Assembly (NCBI RefSeq): GCF_006912135.1
Contig: NZ_VIRS01000019.1
Span: forward strand, 62,001 to 126,000
Reading direction: 5' to 3'
Origin: Cryptosporangium phraense
GTDB lineage: Bacteria; Actinomycetota; Actinomycetes; Mycobacteriales; Cryptosporangiaceae
DNA length: 64,000 nt
Shown here: positions 15,573-25,097 of the stretch, one piece after another
Layout: each line of letters begins with the position of its first letter
Numbering within the stretch: position 1 is the stretch's first letter
Made by a program: the position numbers and the translations under genes
The notes under the pieces: model-generated
Database searches by the model: none
Seen by the model: only the letters and a program-made list of their open reading frames with translations
What the model was told of the DNA's origin: nothing

Positions 15573-18500
15573 GTGATGATCGAGCCCGTGGAGTACCGCG
15601 TCCTGGGTCCGCTCGAAGTCGACCGCAACGGCACCGCCCTCGACCTCGGCGCCCCCAAGCAACGCACGGTCCTGGCCATGCTCTTGCTCGACGCCGGTCG
15701 CGTCGTCTCGGCCGACCGCCTGCTCGACGCGGTCTGGGGCGACGACCACCCGCCGAGCGCGGTCGCCAGCCTGCAGGCCTACATCTCGAACCTGCGCCGG
15801 ATCCTCCGCGACGGCAACGCGGTCACCTCCCCGATCGTCCGGCGCGTCCCCGGCTACCTGCTCGACGTCCACCCCGACCAGATCGACCTCACGCTCTTCC
15901 GGGCCGACGCCGACGCCGCCCAGGCGTTCGTCCGGGCCGGCGAGTGGACCGCCGCCGCCGAGGCGGCCGAGCGGGCCCTGGGGCGCTGGCGCGGTGAGGT
16001 GCTCGCCGAGCTCGAGGACGAGCAGTGGGTGCGCCAGGCCGCGACCGCGCTCGACGAGCGTCGCACCGAGTGCACCGAGGACCTGGTCACCGCGTTACTG
16101 GGGGCCGGCCGGGGCACGGCCGCGCTGACCCTGGCCCGCGAGCTCCACGAGGCCCAGCCCCTGCGCGAGCGGGCCTGCTGGCTCGCGGCCGTGACGCGGT
16201 ACCGGGCCGGCCGCACCAGCGAGGCCCTTGACGTCCTCCGCGAGCACTTCCGGGTGCTCGACACCGAGCTCGGCCTGGACCCCGGCCCCACCCTCCGCGA
16301 CCTCCAGGCCGCGATCCTCCGCCAGGACCCCGACCTCCTCGCCTGGCCCGCCGAACCGAACCGAGCCCCCGCCACTCCCGGCCTCGTCCCCCCGATCGCC
16401 TCCAGCAGCGATCGACCGGCCGCGGTCGTCACCGGCGAACCCATCGTCGGACGCACCCGCGAGCTCTCCGAGGTCGACGCCCTGCTGACCGACCTCCGCG
16501 CGGGTGCCGGCCGCTGGTTGCTGATCACCGGACCGGCCGGGATCGGCAAGACCCGCCTCGCCGAGGAGGCGGTCGCGCGCTGGAACGGCCCGGTCACCCG
16601 GGCCTCCTGCCCCGACGACGACGGCGTCCCGCCGTGGTGGCCGATCCGCCAGCTGCTCCGCAGCCTCGGCGCCGACCCGGACACCGTCCTCGCGCTCCCG
16701 CCCGACGTCGACGCGGACGCCGCCCGCTACGCGGTCTACGAACGAATTCAGACCCTGCTCGTCGATGCGACCGCCGCCGCCCCGGTACTCGCGTTCATCG
16801 ACGACGTCCAATGGGCGGACGCCACGTCGCTGCGATTCCTGACCCACCTCGCGTCCACGCCGGACCCGCACCGGCTGGCGGTCGTCGTCACGGTGCGGGA
16901 CTCGGCGGCCGGGAACGCCGACCTCCCCCGGCTGCTGGCCGCGGCCGCCCGGCGCACCGGCGCCCGCCGGCTCCCGGTGCCGCCGCTGGGCCCGGACGAG
17001 GTCGCCGAGCTGGTCAGCACCGTCAGCGGCGAGACCGTGGCCGGTCGCGAGGCCCGCGAACTGACCGACCGCACCGGCGGCAACCCGTTCTTCGTCAGCG
17101 AGTACGCGCGGCTCCCGCGCGAGGAGCGCGCGACCGGTGAGCTGCCGCTCGCGGTCCGGTCGGTGCTCGGACGGCGGCTGGCCGGCCTCGACCCGTCGGT
17201 GGTCGAGGTGCTCCGCGCTGCCGCCGTCGTCGGCGATCCGCTCGACCTCGGCCTGCTCCGGGCGGTGACCCGCCTCGACGCCGACGACCTGGCCGACCGT
17301 CTGGACGAGGCCGCCGACGAGCGGATCATCGTCCCGTCGTCCGGGAGCTACGCGTTCGCGCACGGCCTGCTCCGCGACGAGGTGCTGGCCGGCCTGTCCC
17401 CGGTCCGCCTCCAGCGGCTGCACGCCCGCGCGGCCGCCGCTCTCGGCCCCGGCGGGCCGACCGAACGCCTGGTCCGCCGGGCCGCGCACCTGGTGGCCGC
17501 GGTCCCGATGGTCGACGTCACCGACGCGTTCGACGCCTGCCGAGCGGCCGCTCTCGACGCCGAACAGCGCTGGCAGTCGGACTCGGCCGCGCAATGGTGG
17601 GGCGCGGCGCTCACCGCGTTCGCCGGGCTACCGGCCGAGGCCCGCACGGAGGAGACCCGGGACGACCTGGTGATCGCCCGGGTCACCGCGCTGGCCCGGG
17701 CCGGCCGCGGCCAGACCGTCCTCGACGTGGTCGACGAAGCCCTGCTCGACGCCGTCCGCGAGGGCCGCACCCGCTCGGCCGGACGGCTGGCCGGCACCCT
17801 GCTCCGGACCACCGGGTCCTGGCCCTGGGCGACGTACGGCGCCGATCCGGGCCCGCTGCTGTCCCGGCTGGCCGGGGTGGAGCGCCGGTTGGCCGACGAC
17901 CCGGTCGCGCACGTCCAGGTGCTGTCGGCGCTGGCCGTGGGCAGCTTCTACGACCCGGACTTCTCGGTGCCCGACCTGCTCAGCACCCGGGCGCTGGAGC
18001 TGGCCGAACGCACCGGCGACCCGGACGCGCTGGCCGACGCCCTGCTGGCCCGCGGGCTGGTGATCTCGTCGATCGGCGCCCGGGCCGAGGAGTCGATCGG
18101 AGTGCTGGACCGGCTCGCCGACCTGCCGCACACGCAGGCCCCGGTGGACGACGTCCTCCGGCACGGCATGCTCTGGCTCGTCGAATTCCTGCGCGGGAAC
18201 CTGGACGCGGCCGAGGAGCACCACCGCGTCGGCTCCCAGGGCAGCGACCTGCTGCGGCTGCCGGTCAGCCGGGTGCAGTTCCGCTGGGCCGAGGGGACGA
18301 TGGCGGCCTGGCGGGGCGACCTGACCACGGCCCGCTCGATCTACGACCACGCGTACCAGTTGCACCGGCAGACCGAGCTGTACATCGGCGGGGCGCAGTA
18401 CCTGTCCCAGCTGTCGGTGCTGTTCGCGCAGGGGCGGCTGGCCGAAGCGTCACCGCCGGAGGAGTGGACCGAGGACACCGAGGCGAACCCGGACGTCCTC

Positions 18501-18920
18501 GACTTCACCCGGGCCGCGGTGGCCGCGGCGAACGGCCGGGTCGACGAGCTGGACGAGCTGATCGCGTCCGCGCTCGGCCGCAACACCCGCACCTGGACGA
18601 CGCACAGCAAGCTGACGCTGCTGGGGCACCTGGCCGTGGACGCCGGCCTGGCCCGGCACGTACCGGCGCTGCTCGACCGGCTGACGCCGCTGGCCGGCAG
18701 GATCGCGAACATCGGCCAGGTCGGCGCGCTCGGCCCGATCGACCTCGCGCTGGCCCGCCTGCACCTGCTGGCCGGGAACGTCACCGCCGCCCGGGACGCG
18801 CTGGCGTCGGCCCGGGCGCTGGCCGAGCGCACCGGAGGCGCGCTGGCCCTCGAGCAGTGCCGACGGCTCGAGGCCGAAGCTAGTGCTTCTTCCGCTTCTT
18901 CGGGCGGCCGTACCAGTTGA
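15573..18920 (+). CDS. SARP/BTAD-type regulator with AAA ATPase and TPR-like C-terminus
   Basis: Large regulator of up to 1115 residues in the AfsR/SARP group. An OmpR-like winged helix (EYRVLGPLEVDRNGTALDLG ..) is followed by a BTAD domain with EWTAAAEAAERALGRWRGEVL, ending near residue 250. A STAND-type ATPase has Walker A GPAGIGKTR near residue 320 and Walker B PVLAFIDDVQWAD. A long helical repeat C-terminus completes it. Starts at 15573, 15576 or 15588 are all possible; GTG at 15588 (VEYRVLGPLEV) matches relatives best. It overlaps the convergent repeat-protein gene by 41 bases. Such regulators often control secondary metabolism. Confidence 0.88.
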   Translation: MMIEPVEYRVLGPLEVDRNGTALDLGAPKQRTVLAMLLLDAGRVVSADRLLDAVWGDDHPPSAVASLQAYISNLRRILRDGNAVTSPIVRRVPGYLLDVHPDQIDLTLFRADADAAQAFVRAGEWTAAAEAAERALGRWRGEVLAELEDEQWVRQAATALDERRTECTEDLVTALLGAGRGTAALTLARELHEAQPLRERACWLAAVTRYRAGRTSEALDVLREHFRVLDTELGLDPGPTLRDLQAAILRQDPDLLAWPAEPNRAPATPGLVPPIASSSDRPAAVVTGEPIVGRTRELSEVDALLTDLRAGAGRWLLITGPAGIGKTRLAEEAVARWNGPVTRASCPDDDGVPPWWPIRQLLRSLGADPDTVLALPPDVDADAARYAVYERIQTLLVDATAAAPVLAFIDDVQWADATSLRFLTHLASTPDPHRLAVVVTVRDSAAGNADLPRLLAAAARRTGARRLPVPPLGPDEVAELVSTVSGETVAGREARELTDRTGGNPFFVSEYARLPREERATGELPLAVRSVLGRRLAGLDPSVVEVLRAAAVVGDPLDLGLLRAVTRLDADDLADRLDEAADERIIVPSSGSYAFAHGLLRDEVLAGLSPVRLQRLHARAAAALGPGGPTERLVRRAAHLVAAVPMVDVTDAFDACRAAALDAEQRWQSDSAAQWWGAALTAFAGLPAEARTEETRDDLVIARVTALARAGRGQTVLDVVDEALLDAVREGRTRSAGRLAGTLLRTTGSWPWATYGADPGPLLSRLAGVERRLADDPVAHVQVLSALAVGSFYDPDFSVPDLLSTRALELAERTGDPDALADALLARGLVISSIGARAEESIGVLDRLADLPHTQAPVDDVLRHGMLWLVEFLRGNLDAAEEHHRVGSQGSDLLRLPVSRVQFRWAEGTMAAWRGDLTTARSIYDHAYQLHRQTELYIGGAQYLSQLSVLFAQGRLAEASPPEEWTEDTEANPDVLDFTRAAVAAANGRVDELDELIASALGRNTRTWTTHSKLTLLGHLAVDAGLARHVPALLDRLTPLAGRIANIGQVGALGPIDLALARLHLLAGNVTAARDALASARALAERTGGALALEQCRRLEAEASASSASSGGRTS

Positions 18921-19275
18921 GCCACCAGTCGGCGACGGGGAGCCCGAAGACCGTCCCGAAGCCGCCCTTCGAGGCGATCGACCCGAACGAGCCGACCGAC
19001 GCGATGCTCCAGGCCGAGCCGATGCTGGCGATCGAGCCCAGGCTGCCGATCGACGCGATGCTGCCCGCCGACCCGATCGAGGCGATGCTGCCGGCCGAGC
19101 CGACGCTGGCGATCGAGCCCGCGCTGCCGAACGAGAAGATGCTGCCGGCCGAGCCGATCGAGGCCTTCGAGCGGACCGACGTGCGGGCGGTCAGCGACGT
19201 CTCCGTCGCACCCGGGTCGCCCGGCTCGGGCTCGCCCGAGCCGCCGACGAGATGGAGGTTGCGTTCTCCGGACAC
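18880..19275 (-). CDS. Nonapeptide-repeat protein at the end of the cyd operon
   Basis: A 131-residue protein whose GTG start lies five bases after the cydC stop, with GGGAG upstream, so it is translationally linked to cydABDC. Residues 41-112 are eight copies of a nine-residue unit of consensus GSAGSIAS-I/V; the last copy is degenerate. An acidic Gly-rich N-terminus precedes them and a WWLNWYGRPKKRKKH aromatic-basic tail follows. Regular Gly/Ser/Ile spacing suggests a solenoid or membrane-packing stretch of small residues. The 3' end overlaps the convergent BTAD gene. No named family recognised; function unknown, but position implies a link to the cytochrome bd or CydDC system. Confidence 0.75.
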   Translation of the reverse strand: MSGERNLHLVGGSGEPEPGDPGATETSLTARTSVRSKASIGSAGSIFSFGSAGSIASVGSAGSIASIGSAGSIASIGSLGSIASIGSAWSIASVGSFGSIASKGGFGTVFGLPVADWWLNWYGRPKKRKKH

Positions 19276-19280
19276 GGTTG

Positions 19281-20996
19281 TCAGTCTCCCACTCGCTCGG
19301 GTTCGACGGCTGCCCCGGCCAGAAGCTCGCGCTCCCACGCCGTACGGTACGGACCGTCAACGGACAGCAGGGCGTCGTGCGTTCCGCGCTGGACCACTCG
19401 TCCCCCGTCCAGCACGAGAATCTCGTCCACCTCTTCGCACCCGGCGAGCCGGTGGGTGATCAGCACGGACGCGCGCCCGGTCGCCAGCAGGTCCGCGGTC
19501 AGCGCGTCGGCGGTGGCCGGGTCGAGGCCGGCGCCCGGTTCGTCCCAGACGACGACCGGGAAGTCCGCGAGCACCATCCGGGCCAGCGCCAGCCGCTGAC
19601 GCTGGCCGCCGGAGACCCGCGCGCCGACCCGGGCGTCGAGCCCGTCGGGCAGCGTCCGCACCCAGTCGTCGAGCCGGGCCGAGCGCAGCGCCGCCCACAG
19701 CTCGTCCACGCTCGCGGCCGGGTCGGCGACCATCAGGTTCTCCCGGATCGTCGTGTCGAACAGGTGCGCGTCCTGCGCGCACCACCCGATGTGCCGACGG
19801 ACGTCGTCCGGGTCGAACGCCCGGACCGGCACCCCGGCCAGCGTGAACGTCCCGGCCGACGGGTCCAGGAACCGCACGAGCACCGCCGCCAACGTGCTCT
19901 TCCCCGCCCCCGACGCCCCCACCACGGCCACCCGCCGCCCCCGCTCCAACCGCAGATCGATCCCCTCCAGCGCGTTCATCCCGGCCCGAGGCCACCCCGC
20001 CGAGACGCCGGCCAGCTCGACCGGGAACACCTCGGCCACCGCCGCCGAGCCGCCCGCCGGCGGCGGCGCGGTCGGCGGCTCGGTGTCGAAGACCTCGCGC
20101 AGGCGCGACTCCGAGACGCGCACCCGGGCGGCCGCCAGCGCCGCCGCCGGCAGCCCCGACACGGCCTCGAACGCGGCCAGCGGCAACAGCACCACGACGG
20201 CCAGCAGCACCGGCGACAACGACCCACCCCGAACCGCGGACGCCCCCGCGGCCAGAGCCGCGATCACCGCCCCGCCGGTCGCCAGCGCGGTCAACCCCGC
20301 TCCCACTCCGGCCCCGACCGCCGACCGGGCCCGCGCCCGCGCCAACCGCCGATCGATCGCCGACACGACCTCCAGCCGCTCGGCCCCCGACCCGTACGCG
20401 ACCCACTCCGGCAGCCCCTGCACCAACTCCACGACCGACGTCGTCAGCGCGGCCCGGTCCCCTACCGTCTCCCGCTCGGCCCGAGCCGCGGTCAGCACCG
20501 ACACCCACGGCACCAGCACCCCGCCGACCAGCAACGCCACCGCCAGCGCGACCCCGGCCACCGGCAGCAGCACCCCGGTCCCGAGCACCGCCAACGCCCC
20601 GACCACGGCCCCGACGAACACCGGCAACCGCACCCGCAGGTACCGGTCCTGCACCTGGTCCACGTCGTCCACGAACCGGGCCAGCAGATCCCCTCGCCGG
20701 AAGAACGTCAGCCCGGCCGGCCCGACGCTCTCCAGCCGCGCGTACACCCGCGACCGCAACGAGGCCAGAATCCGGAACGTCGCGTCGTGCCCGACCAGCC
20801 GTTCCGCGTACCGCAGCACCCCGCGCCCGAGCCCGAACGCCCGCACCGCGGTCACCGCGACCGCCAGCTCCAGCACCGGCGGCTGCTCCGACGCCCGGCT
20901 GATCAGCCACCCCGAGGTCGCCAGCAGCGCGACCCCGCACCCCAGCGCCCCGGCCCCCAGAGCTCCCGCGGCCCACAACCTAGAGAACACGCACAC
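19281..20996 (-). CDS. cydC: Thiol reductant ABC exporter subunit CydC
   Basis: Fused membrane-ATPase half-transporter of 571 residues. An N-terminal six-helix ABC membrane domain (SGWLISRASEQPPVLELAVAV is a CydC hallmark) is followed by an ATPase with Walker A VGASGAGKST, the signature VSGGQRQRLALARM and Walker B VVVWDEPGAGLDP. With CydD it exports glutathione/cysteine-type thiols needed to assemble cytochrome bd. Its start overlaps cydD by 17 bases. Third partner of the cydABDC operon on the minus strand. Confidence 0.93.
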   Translation of the reverse strand: MCVFSRLWAAGALGAGALGCGVALLATSGWLISRASEQPPVLELAVAVTAVRAFGLGRGVLRYAERLVGHDATFRILASLRSRVYARLESVGPAGLTFFRRGDLLARFVDDVDQVQDRYLRVRLPVFVGAVVGALAVLGTGVLLPVAGVALAVALLVGGVLVPWVSVLTAARAERETVGDRAALTTSVVELVQGLPEWVAYGSGAERLEVVSAIDRRLARARARSAVGAGVGAGLTALATGGAVIAALAAGASAVRGGSLSPVLLAVVVLLPLAAFEAVSGLPAAALAAARVRVSESRLREVFDTEPPTAPPPAGGSAAVAEVFPVELAGVSAGWPRAGMNALEGIDLRLERGRRVAVVGASGAGKSTLAAVLVRFLDPSAGTFTLAGVPVRAFDPDDVRRHIGWCAQDAHLFDTTIRENLMVADPAASVDELWAALRSARLDDWVRTLPDGLDARVGARVSGGQRQRLALARMVLADFPVVVWDEPGAGLDPATADALTADLLATGRASVLITHRLAGCEEVDEILVLDGGRVVQRGTHDALLSVDGPYRTAWERELLAGAAVEPERVGD

Positions 20997-22623
20997 CGCC
21001 CATCCGCACCACGTGATCGGCCAGCGTCAGCAGCGCCGGTCGATGCGCGACGATCACCGCGGTCCGGCCCTCGACCAGCCGCCGCAACGCGGCCAGCACC
21101 CGCTCCTCGGACTCCCCGTCCAGGTTCGCGGTCGGCTCGTCCAGCAGCACGACGGCGGCGTCCCGCAGGAACGCCCGGGCCAGCCCGACCCGCTGCCGCT
21201 CCCCCGCCGACAGCCCGGACCCGTCCTCCCCGAGCACGGTCTGCAGCCCGGACGGGCGCGCGGCCAGCACCCCGTCCAGATCGGCCGCGGTCGCGGCCCG
21301 GGCCACGTCCTCGTCGGACGCGCCGGGCCGTCCCAGCCGGATGTTCGCCGCGATCGTCCCGGCCACCAGCGTCGGCCGCTGCGGCACCCACGCCACCCGC
21401 GCGCGCCAGGCCTCCGGCTCCAGGTCGGACAGGTCCACGTCGCCGATCCGCACGCGTCCGGCCTCCGGCCGCACGAACCCGAGCAGCACGGCCAGCACCG
21501 TCGACTTCCCGGTCCCGCTGGGCCCGATCAACGCGGTGACGGTCCCTTTCCGGACGACGAGCGACGCGCCGTCGAGGGCCGGCTCGGTACGGCCCGGATA
21601 TCGCACGGTGACGTCGTCCAGCACCAGCGCGCCGTCCGGTACCGACGTCCGCGTCCCGGCCGTGGGCACCGGCGTCTCGAGCACCGCGAACACCGCGTTC
21701 GCCGCCTCCAGGCCCTCGGTGCTGGCGTGGAACTGGGCGCCGACCTGGCGCAGCGGCAGGTACACCTCGGGCGCGAGGATCAGCACCAGCAGCGCGGTCT
21801 CCAGCGTCAGCGAGCCGTCGACCAGCCGCAGCCCCACCGACACGGCGACCAGCGCGACCGAGAGCGTGGCCAGCAGCTCCAGCACCAGCGACGACAGGAA
21901 CGCGGCCCGCAACACGCCCATCGTCGTGCGCCGGTAGTCGTCGGTGATCCGGCGGACGGTCGCGACCTGCGCTTTCGCCCGCCCGAACACGATCAGCGTC
22001 GGCAGCCCGGCCACGACGTCGAGGAAGTGCCCGGACAGCCGGGACAGCGCGTCCCACTGCCGCTTCGTGCGGCCCTGGGTGTACCAACCGACCAGGGCCA
22101 TGAAGATCGGGATCAGCGGAACGGTCACCGCGAGCACCACCGCGGTCAGCCAGTCGGCCGCCAGCAGCCGGGCCCCGACCAGCACCGGCACCACGACCGC
22201 CAGCACCAGCTGCGGCAGGTACCGGGCGAAGTACCCGGTCAGCGCATCGACCCCCCGCCCAGCCAGCGTCCCCAGGTCCCCTGCGCCCCCGCCGGCGCCC
22301 GCGCCCGGCGCTCCCCCACCGAGCGCGACCGCCTTCGCGAGGAGCGCGCGACGCAGCGTGGAGACCACGGCCGCACCGGTCCGGTGCGCGGCCGCGTCCT
22401 GCGCCCAGGCCACGGCGGCGCGCACGACCGTCACCACCGCCAGGCCGGCCAGCTCGGCCCGCACCGAGTCGCCTCCGGCGACGACCCCGGCGATGGCCGA
22501 GGCCAGCAGCGTCGCCTGCGCGATCAACAACCCGGCCGACGTCACCCCGAGCGCCACGCTCGCGACGAGGAACCAGCGCGTCGCCTTCGCGTACCGGAGC
22601 AGCCGCGGGTCGAGCGGCCTCAC
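20980..22623 (-). CDS. cydD: Thiol reductant ABC exporter subunit CydD
   Basis: Half-transporter of 547 residues: a membrane domain with YLPQLVLAVVVPVLVGARLLAADWLTA and GWYTQGRTKRQWDALSRLSGHFLDVVAGLPTL (typical CydD), then an ATPase with Walker A GPSGTGKST, the signature LSAGERQRVGLARAF and Walker B AVVLLDEPTANLD. The signature has SAGE rather than SGGQ, which is usual for CydD. The GTG start overlaps the cydB stop (GTGA). Acts with CydC in thiol export for cytochrome bd maturation. Confidence 0.93.
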   Translation of the reverse strand: MRPLDPRLLRYAKATRWFLVASVALGVTSAGLLIAQATLLASAIAGVVAGGDSVRAELAGLAVVTVVRAAVAWAQDAAAHRTGAAVVSTLRRALLAKAVALGGGAPGAGAGGGAGDLGTLAGRGVDALTGYFARYLPQLVLAVVVPVLVGARLLAADWLTAVVLAVTVPLIPIFMALVGWYTQGRTKRQWDALSRLSGHFLDVVAGLPTLIVFGRAKAQVATVRRITDDYRRTTMGVLRAAFLSSLVLELLATLSVALVAVSVGLRLVDGSLTLETALLVLILAPEVYLPLRQVGAQFHASTEGLEAANAVFAVLETPVPTAGTRTSVPDGALVLDDVTVRYPGRTEPALDGASLVVRKGTVTALIGPSGTGKSTVLAVLLGFVRPEAGRVRIGDVDLSDLEPEAWRARVAWVPQRPTLVAGTIAANIRLGRPGASDEDVARAATAADLDGVLAARPSGLQTVLGEDGSGLSAGERQRVGLARAFLRDAAVVLLDEPTANLDGESEERVLAALRRLVEGRTAVIVAHRPALLTLADHVVRMGGVRVL

Positions 22624-23636
22624 GGCGAGACCAGAGCGGCGCCGGACGACGGCGGGATGTCACGCACCCCGATCCGCTTCCGGAACACCCAGTACGTCCA
22701 GCTCTGGTACAGCAGCACCAGCGGCGTGAACGCCAGCGCGGCCCACGACAGAATCCGCAGCGTGTACGGCGTCGCGGCCGCGTTCGTCGTCGTCAGGCTG
22801 TTCGCGGAAGCCAGCGTCGACGGCACGACGGCCGGGAACAACAGCGTGAACAGCGTGACCGCCACCAGCACGATCGCCGCCCCGGTACCCAGGAACGCCC
22901 AGCCCTCCCGCCCCCGCGCGTTGGCCATCCCGGCCGCCACCAGCGCGACCACCGATCCACCCGCGGTACCCTCCGTCACCGCGTCCCCGTGCGGGGCGAA
23001 CAGCAACGCGCCCACGACGACGACCACCGCGACGACCAGCACCCGGCCGGCCAGCGCCCGGGCCCGCTCCCGGATCTCCCCGTGCGTCTTCAGCGCGACG
23101 AACGCGGCCCCGTGCAGCACCGACAGCGTCAGCGTGGTCAGGCCCCCGAGCAGCCCGGCCACCGTGAACAGGCCGAACACCGACCCGGTGAACTCGCCGT
23201 CGGCGTCGATCGGGAGCCCGCCGAGCAGGTTCCCGAACACGAACCCCCAGACGAACGCCGGAACGACCGAGCCGAACACGATGCACCGGTCCCAGCGACG
23301 CTGCCAGCCCGGGTCGGTGCGCTTGCCGCGGTACTCGAACGCGAGCGCCCGCAGGATCAGCGCCACCAGCAGCAGCACCATCGGCAGGTAGAAGGCCGAC
23401 AGCAGCGTCGCATACCACTCCGGGAACGCGGCGAACGTCGCCCCGACCGCCGCGACCACCCAGACCTCGTTGCCGTCCCACACCGGGCCGATCGTGTTGA
23501 TCAGCACCCGGCGCTCGGTGTCGTCCCGGCCCAGTACCGGCAGCAGCGTGCCGACCCCGAAATCGAACCCCTCCAGGAAGAAGTAGCCCGTCCAGAGGAA
23601 CGCCAGCACGACGAACCAGACGGTGGTGAGCTCCAT
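22620..23636 (-). CDS. cydB: Cytochrome bd oxidase subunit II
   Basis: Membrane subunit of 338 residues with nine or so helices. It begins MELTTVWFVVLAFLWTGYFFLEGFDFGVG, the CydB signature, and keeps INTIGPVWDGNEVWVV and ..WYATLLSAFYLPMVLLLVALILR. It forms the bd-type quinol oxidase with CydA in the cytoplasmic membrane, reducing oxygen with high affinity. Nine bases separate it from the cydA stop. Length matches the actinobacterial family. Confidence 0.95.
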   Translation of the reverse strand: MELTTVWFVVLAFLWTGYFFLEGFDFGVGTLLPVLGRDDTERRVLINTIGPVWDGNEVWVVAAVGATFAAFPEWYATLLSAFYLPMVLLLVALILRALAFEYRGKRTDPGWQRRWDRCIVFGSVVPAFVWGFVFGNLLGGLPIDADGEFTGSVFGLFTVAGLLGGLTTLTLSVLHGAAFVALKTHGEIRERARALAGRVLVVAVVVVVGALLFAPHGDAVTEGTAGGSVVALVAAGMANARGREGWAFLGTGAAIVLVAVTLFTLLFPAVVPSTLASANSLTTTNAAATPYTLRILSWAALAFTPLVLLYQSWTYWVFRKRIGVRDIPPSSGAALVSP

Positions 23637-23645
23637 GACGTCCCC

Positions 23646-25076
23646 CTAGTAGGCGAAGGCGAGCTGGCGCTCGGCGTCGGACTCCGACTCTTCGACCGGC
23701 GCCGCAGGCGCCTCGGGCCCGGCCTTGGCGTAGGTCAGCAGGAGCCGGGTCTCGACGACGAAGAGGACCGCGTAGAGCAGCGTGAACACGGTCAGAGAGA
23801 TCGCGACGGTACCGGTGGACATGCTCGGCGAGACGCCGTCGGCGGTGCGGAGCATGCCGTAGACCACCCAGGGCTGACGGCCCATCTCGGTGAAGATCCA
23901 CCCGAACGAGTTGGCCAGGATCGGCAGCGGGATCACCCACACGGCGGCCCGCCACACCCAGCGGGGTACGGTCGCGCCACCGCCCCGGCGACGCAGCCGC
24001 CCCAGCCACCGGCCGGGCGCGCCGGAGAGCGCCAGCAGGCCGGCCGCGACCGCGGCCGCCGCCATGCCGACGCCGATCATCAGCCGGAACGTCCAGTAGG
24101 TGACCGGGACGATCGGGCGGTAGTCGCCCTCGCCGTAGCGAGCCTGCTCGGCCCGCTGGACGTCGTTGATCCCCTCGACCTCACCGTCGAACGTGCCGGT
24201 GGCCAGGAACGACAGGACCCGCGGGATCCGGATGCTGAAGATCTCGTCGTCCCCGTTCAGCGACCCGATCGTGAACACCGAGAACGACGCCGGCGCGACC
24301 GTGTCGTACAGCGCCTCGGCCGCCGCCATCTTCATCGGCTGCTGCTGGGTCATGATCCGGGCCTGCATGTCGCCGCTGATCGCGACGCCGACCGCGGCGA
24401 ACAGCATCACCCAGGACGCCAGCCGCAGCGACGGCCGCATGACGTCGAGGTGCCGCCCGCGCGCGAGGTGCCAGGCCGAGACCCCGATCAGCAGCGCCGA
24501 CCCGGTCATGAAGCAGGCGAACAGCACGTGTGGGAAGGCGGAGAGGAGGGTCGAGTTCGTGAGGACCGCGCCGAAGTCGGTGAGCTCGGCCCGTCCCCCG
24601 TCGATCCGGTACCCGACCGGGTGCTGCATCCACGAGTTCGCGGCCAGGATGAAGTAGGCGGAGAGCATCGTCCCGATCGACACCACCCACATGCAGGCCG
24701 CGTGCGCCCACTTCGGCAGCTTGTCCCAGCCGAAGATCCACAGCCCGAGGAACGTCGACTCGAGGAAGAACGCGAGCAGGGCCTCGATGGCCAGCGGCGC
24801 GCCGAAGATGTCGCCGACGTAGCGCGAGTAGTCGCTCCAGGCCATGCCGAACTGGAACTCCTGCACCAGCCCGGTCGCGATCCCGATCGCGAAGTTGATC
24901 AGCAGGAGCTTGCCCCAGAACTTGGCCGCCCGCCGGTAAGGGTCCCTACCGGTGCGGACGTACGCGGTCTCCAGGATCGCGACCAGGAACGAGAGCCCGA
25001 TCGACATCGGCACGAAGACGTAGTGGTAGACGGTCGTGATCCCGAACTGCCAGCGCGCGAGGTCCAGCTGATCCAT
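23646..25076 (-). CDS. cydA: Cytochrome bd oxidase subunit I
   Basis: Haem-binding subunit of 476 residues. His18 (TTVYHYVFVP) and His183 (FPHVLF) are the expected haem ligands. Glu98 and Glu106 lie in IEALLAFFLES, the proton and haem d pocket. The Q-loop ..TQQQPMKMAAAEALYDT and the GRQPW motif are present. The Q-loop region is short, as in actinobacterial and Gram-positive enzymes. First gene of cydABDC plus the repeat protein. Two GTCTAC-type palindromes lie directly upstream and probably set its regulation. Confidence 0.95.
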   Translation of the reverse strand: MDQLDLARWQFGITTVYHYVFVPMSIGLSFLVAILETAYVRTGRDPYRRAAKFWGKLLLINFAIGIATGLVQEFQFGMAWSDYSRYVGDIFGAPLAIEALLAFFLESTFLGLWIFGWDKLPKWAHAACMWVVSIGTMLSAYFILAANSWMQHPVGYRIDGGRAELTDFGAVLTNSTLLSAFPHVLFACFMTGSALLIGVSAWHLARGRHLDVMRPSLRLASWVMLFAAVGVAISGDMQARIMTQQQPMKMAAAEALYDTVAPASFSVFTIGSLNGDDEIFSIRIPRVLSFLATGTFDGEVEGINDVQRAEQARYGEGDYRPIVPVTYWTFRLMIGVGMAAAAVAAGLLALSGAPGRWLGRLRRRGGGATVPRWVWRAAVWVIPLPILANSFGWIFTEMGRQPWVVYGMLRTADGVSPSMSTGTVAISLTVFTLLYAVLFVVETRLLLTYAKAGPEAPAAPVEESESDAERQLAFAY

Positions 25077-25097
25077 GTCGTCCCCGTCGAGGGAGGT

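Noticed and set aside
19753-23391. A 1212-codon open frame on the plus strand opposite cydB-cydC
   Set aside because: Arg/Pro/Ser/Thr-rich mirror of real cyd genes with no domain.
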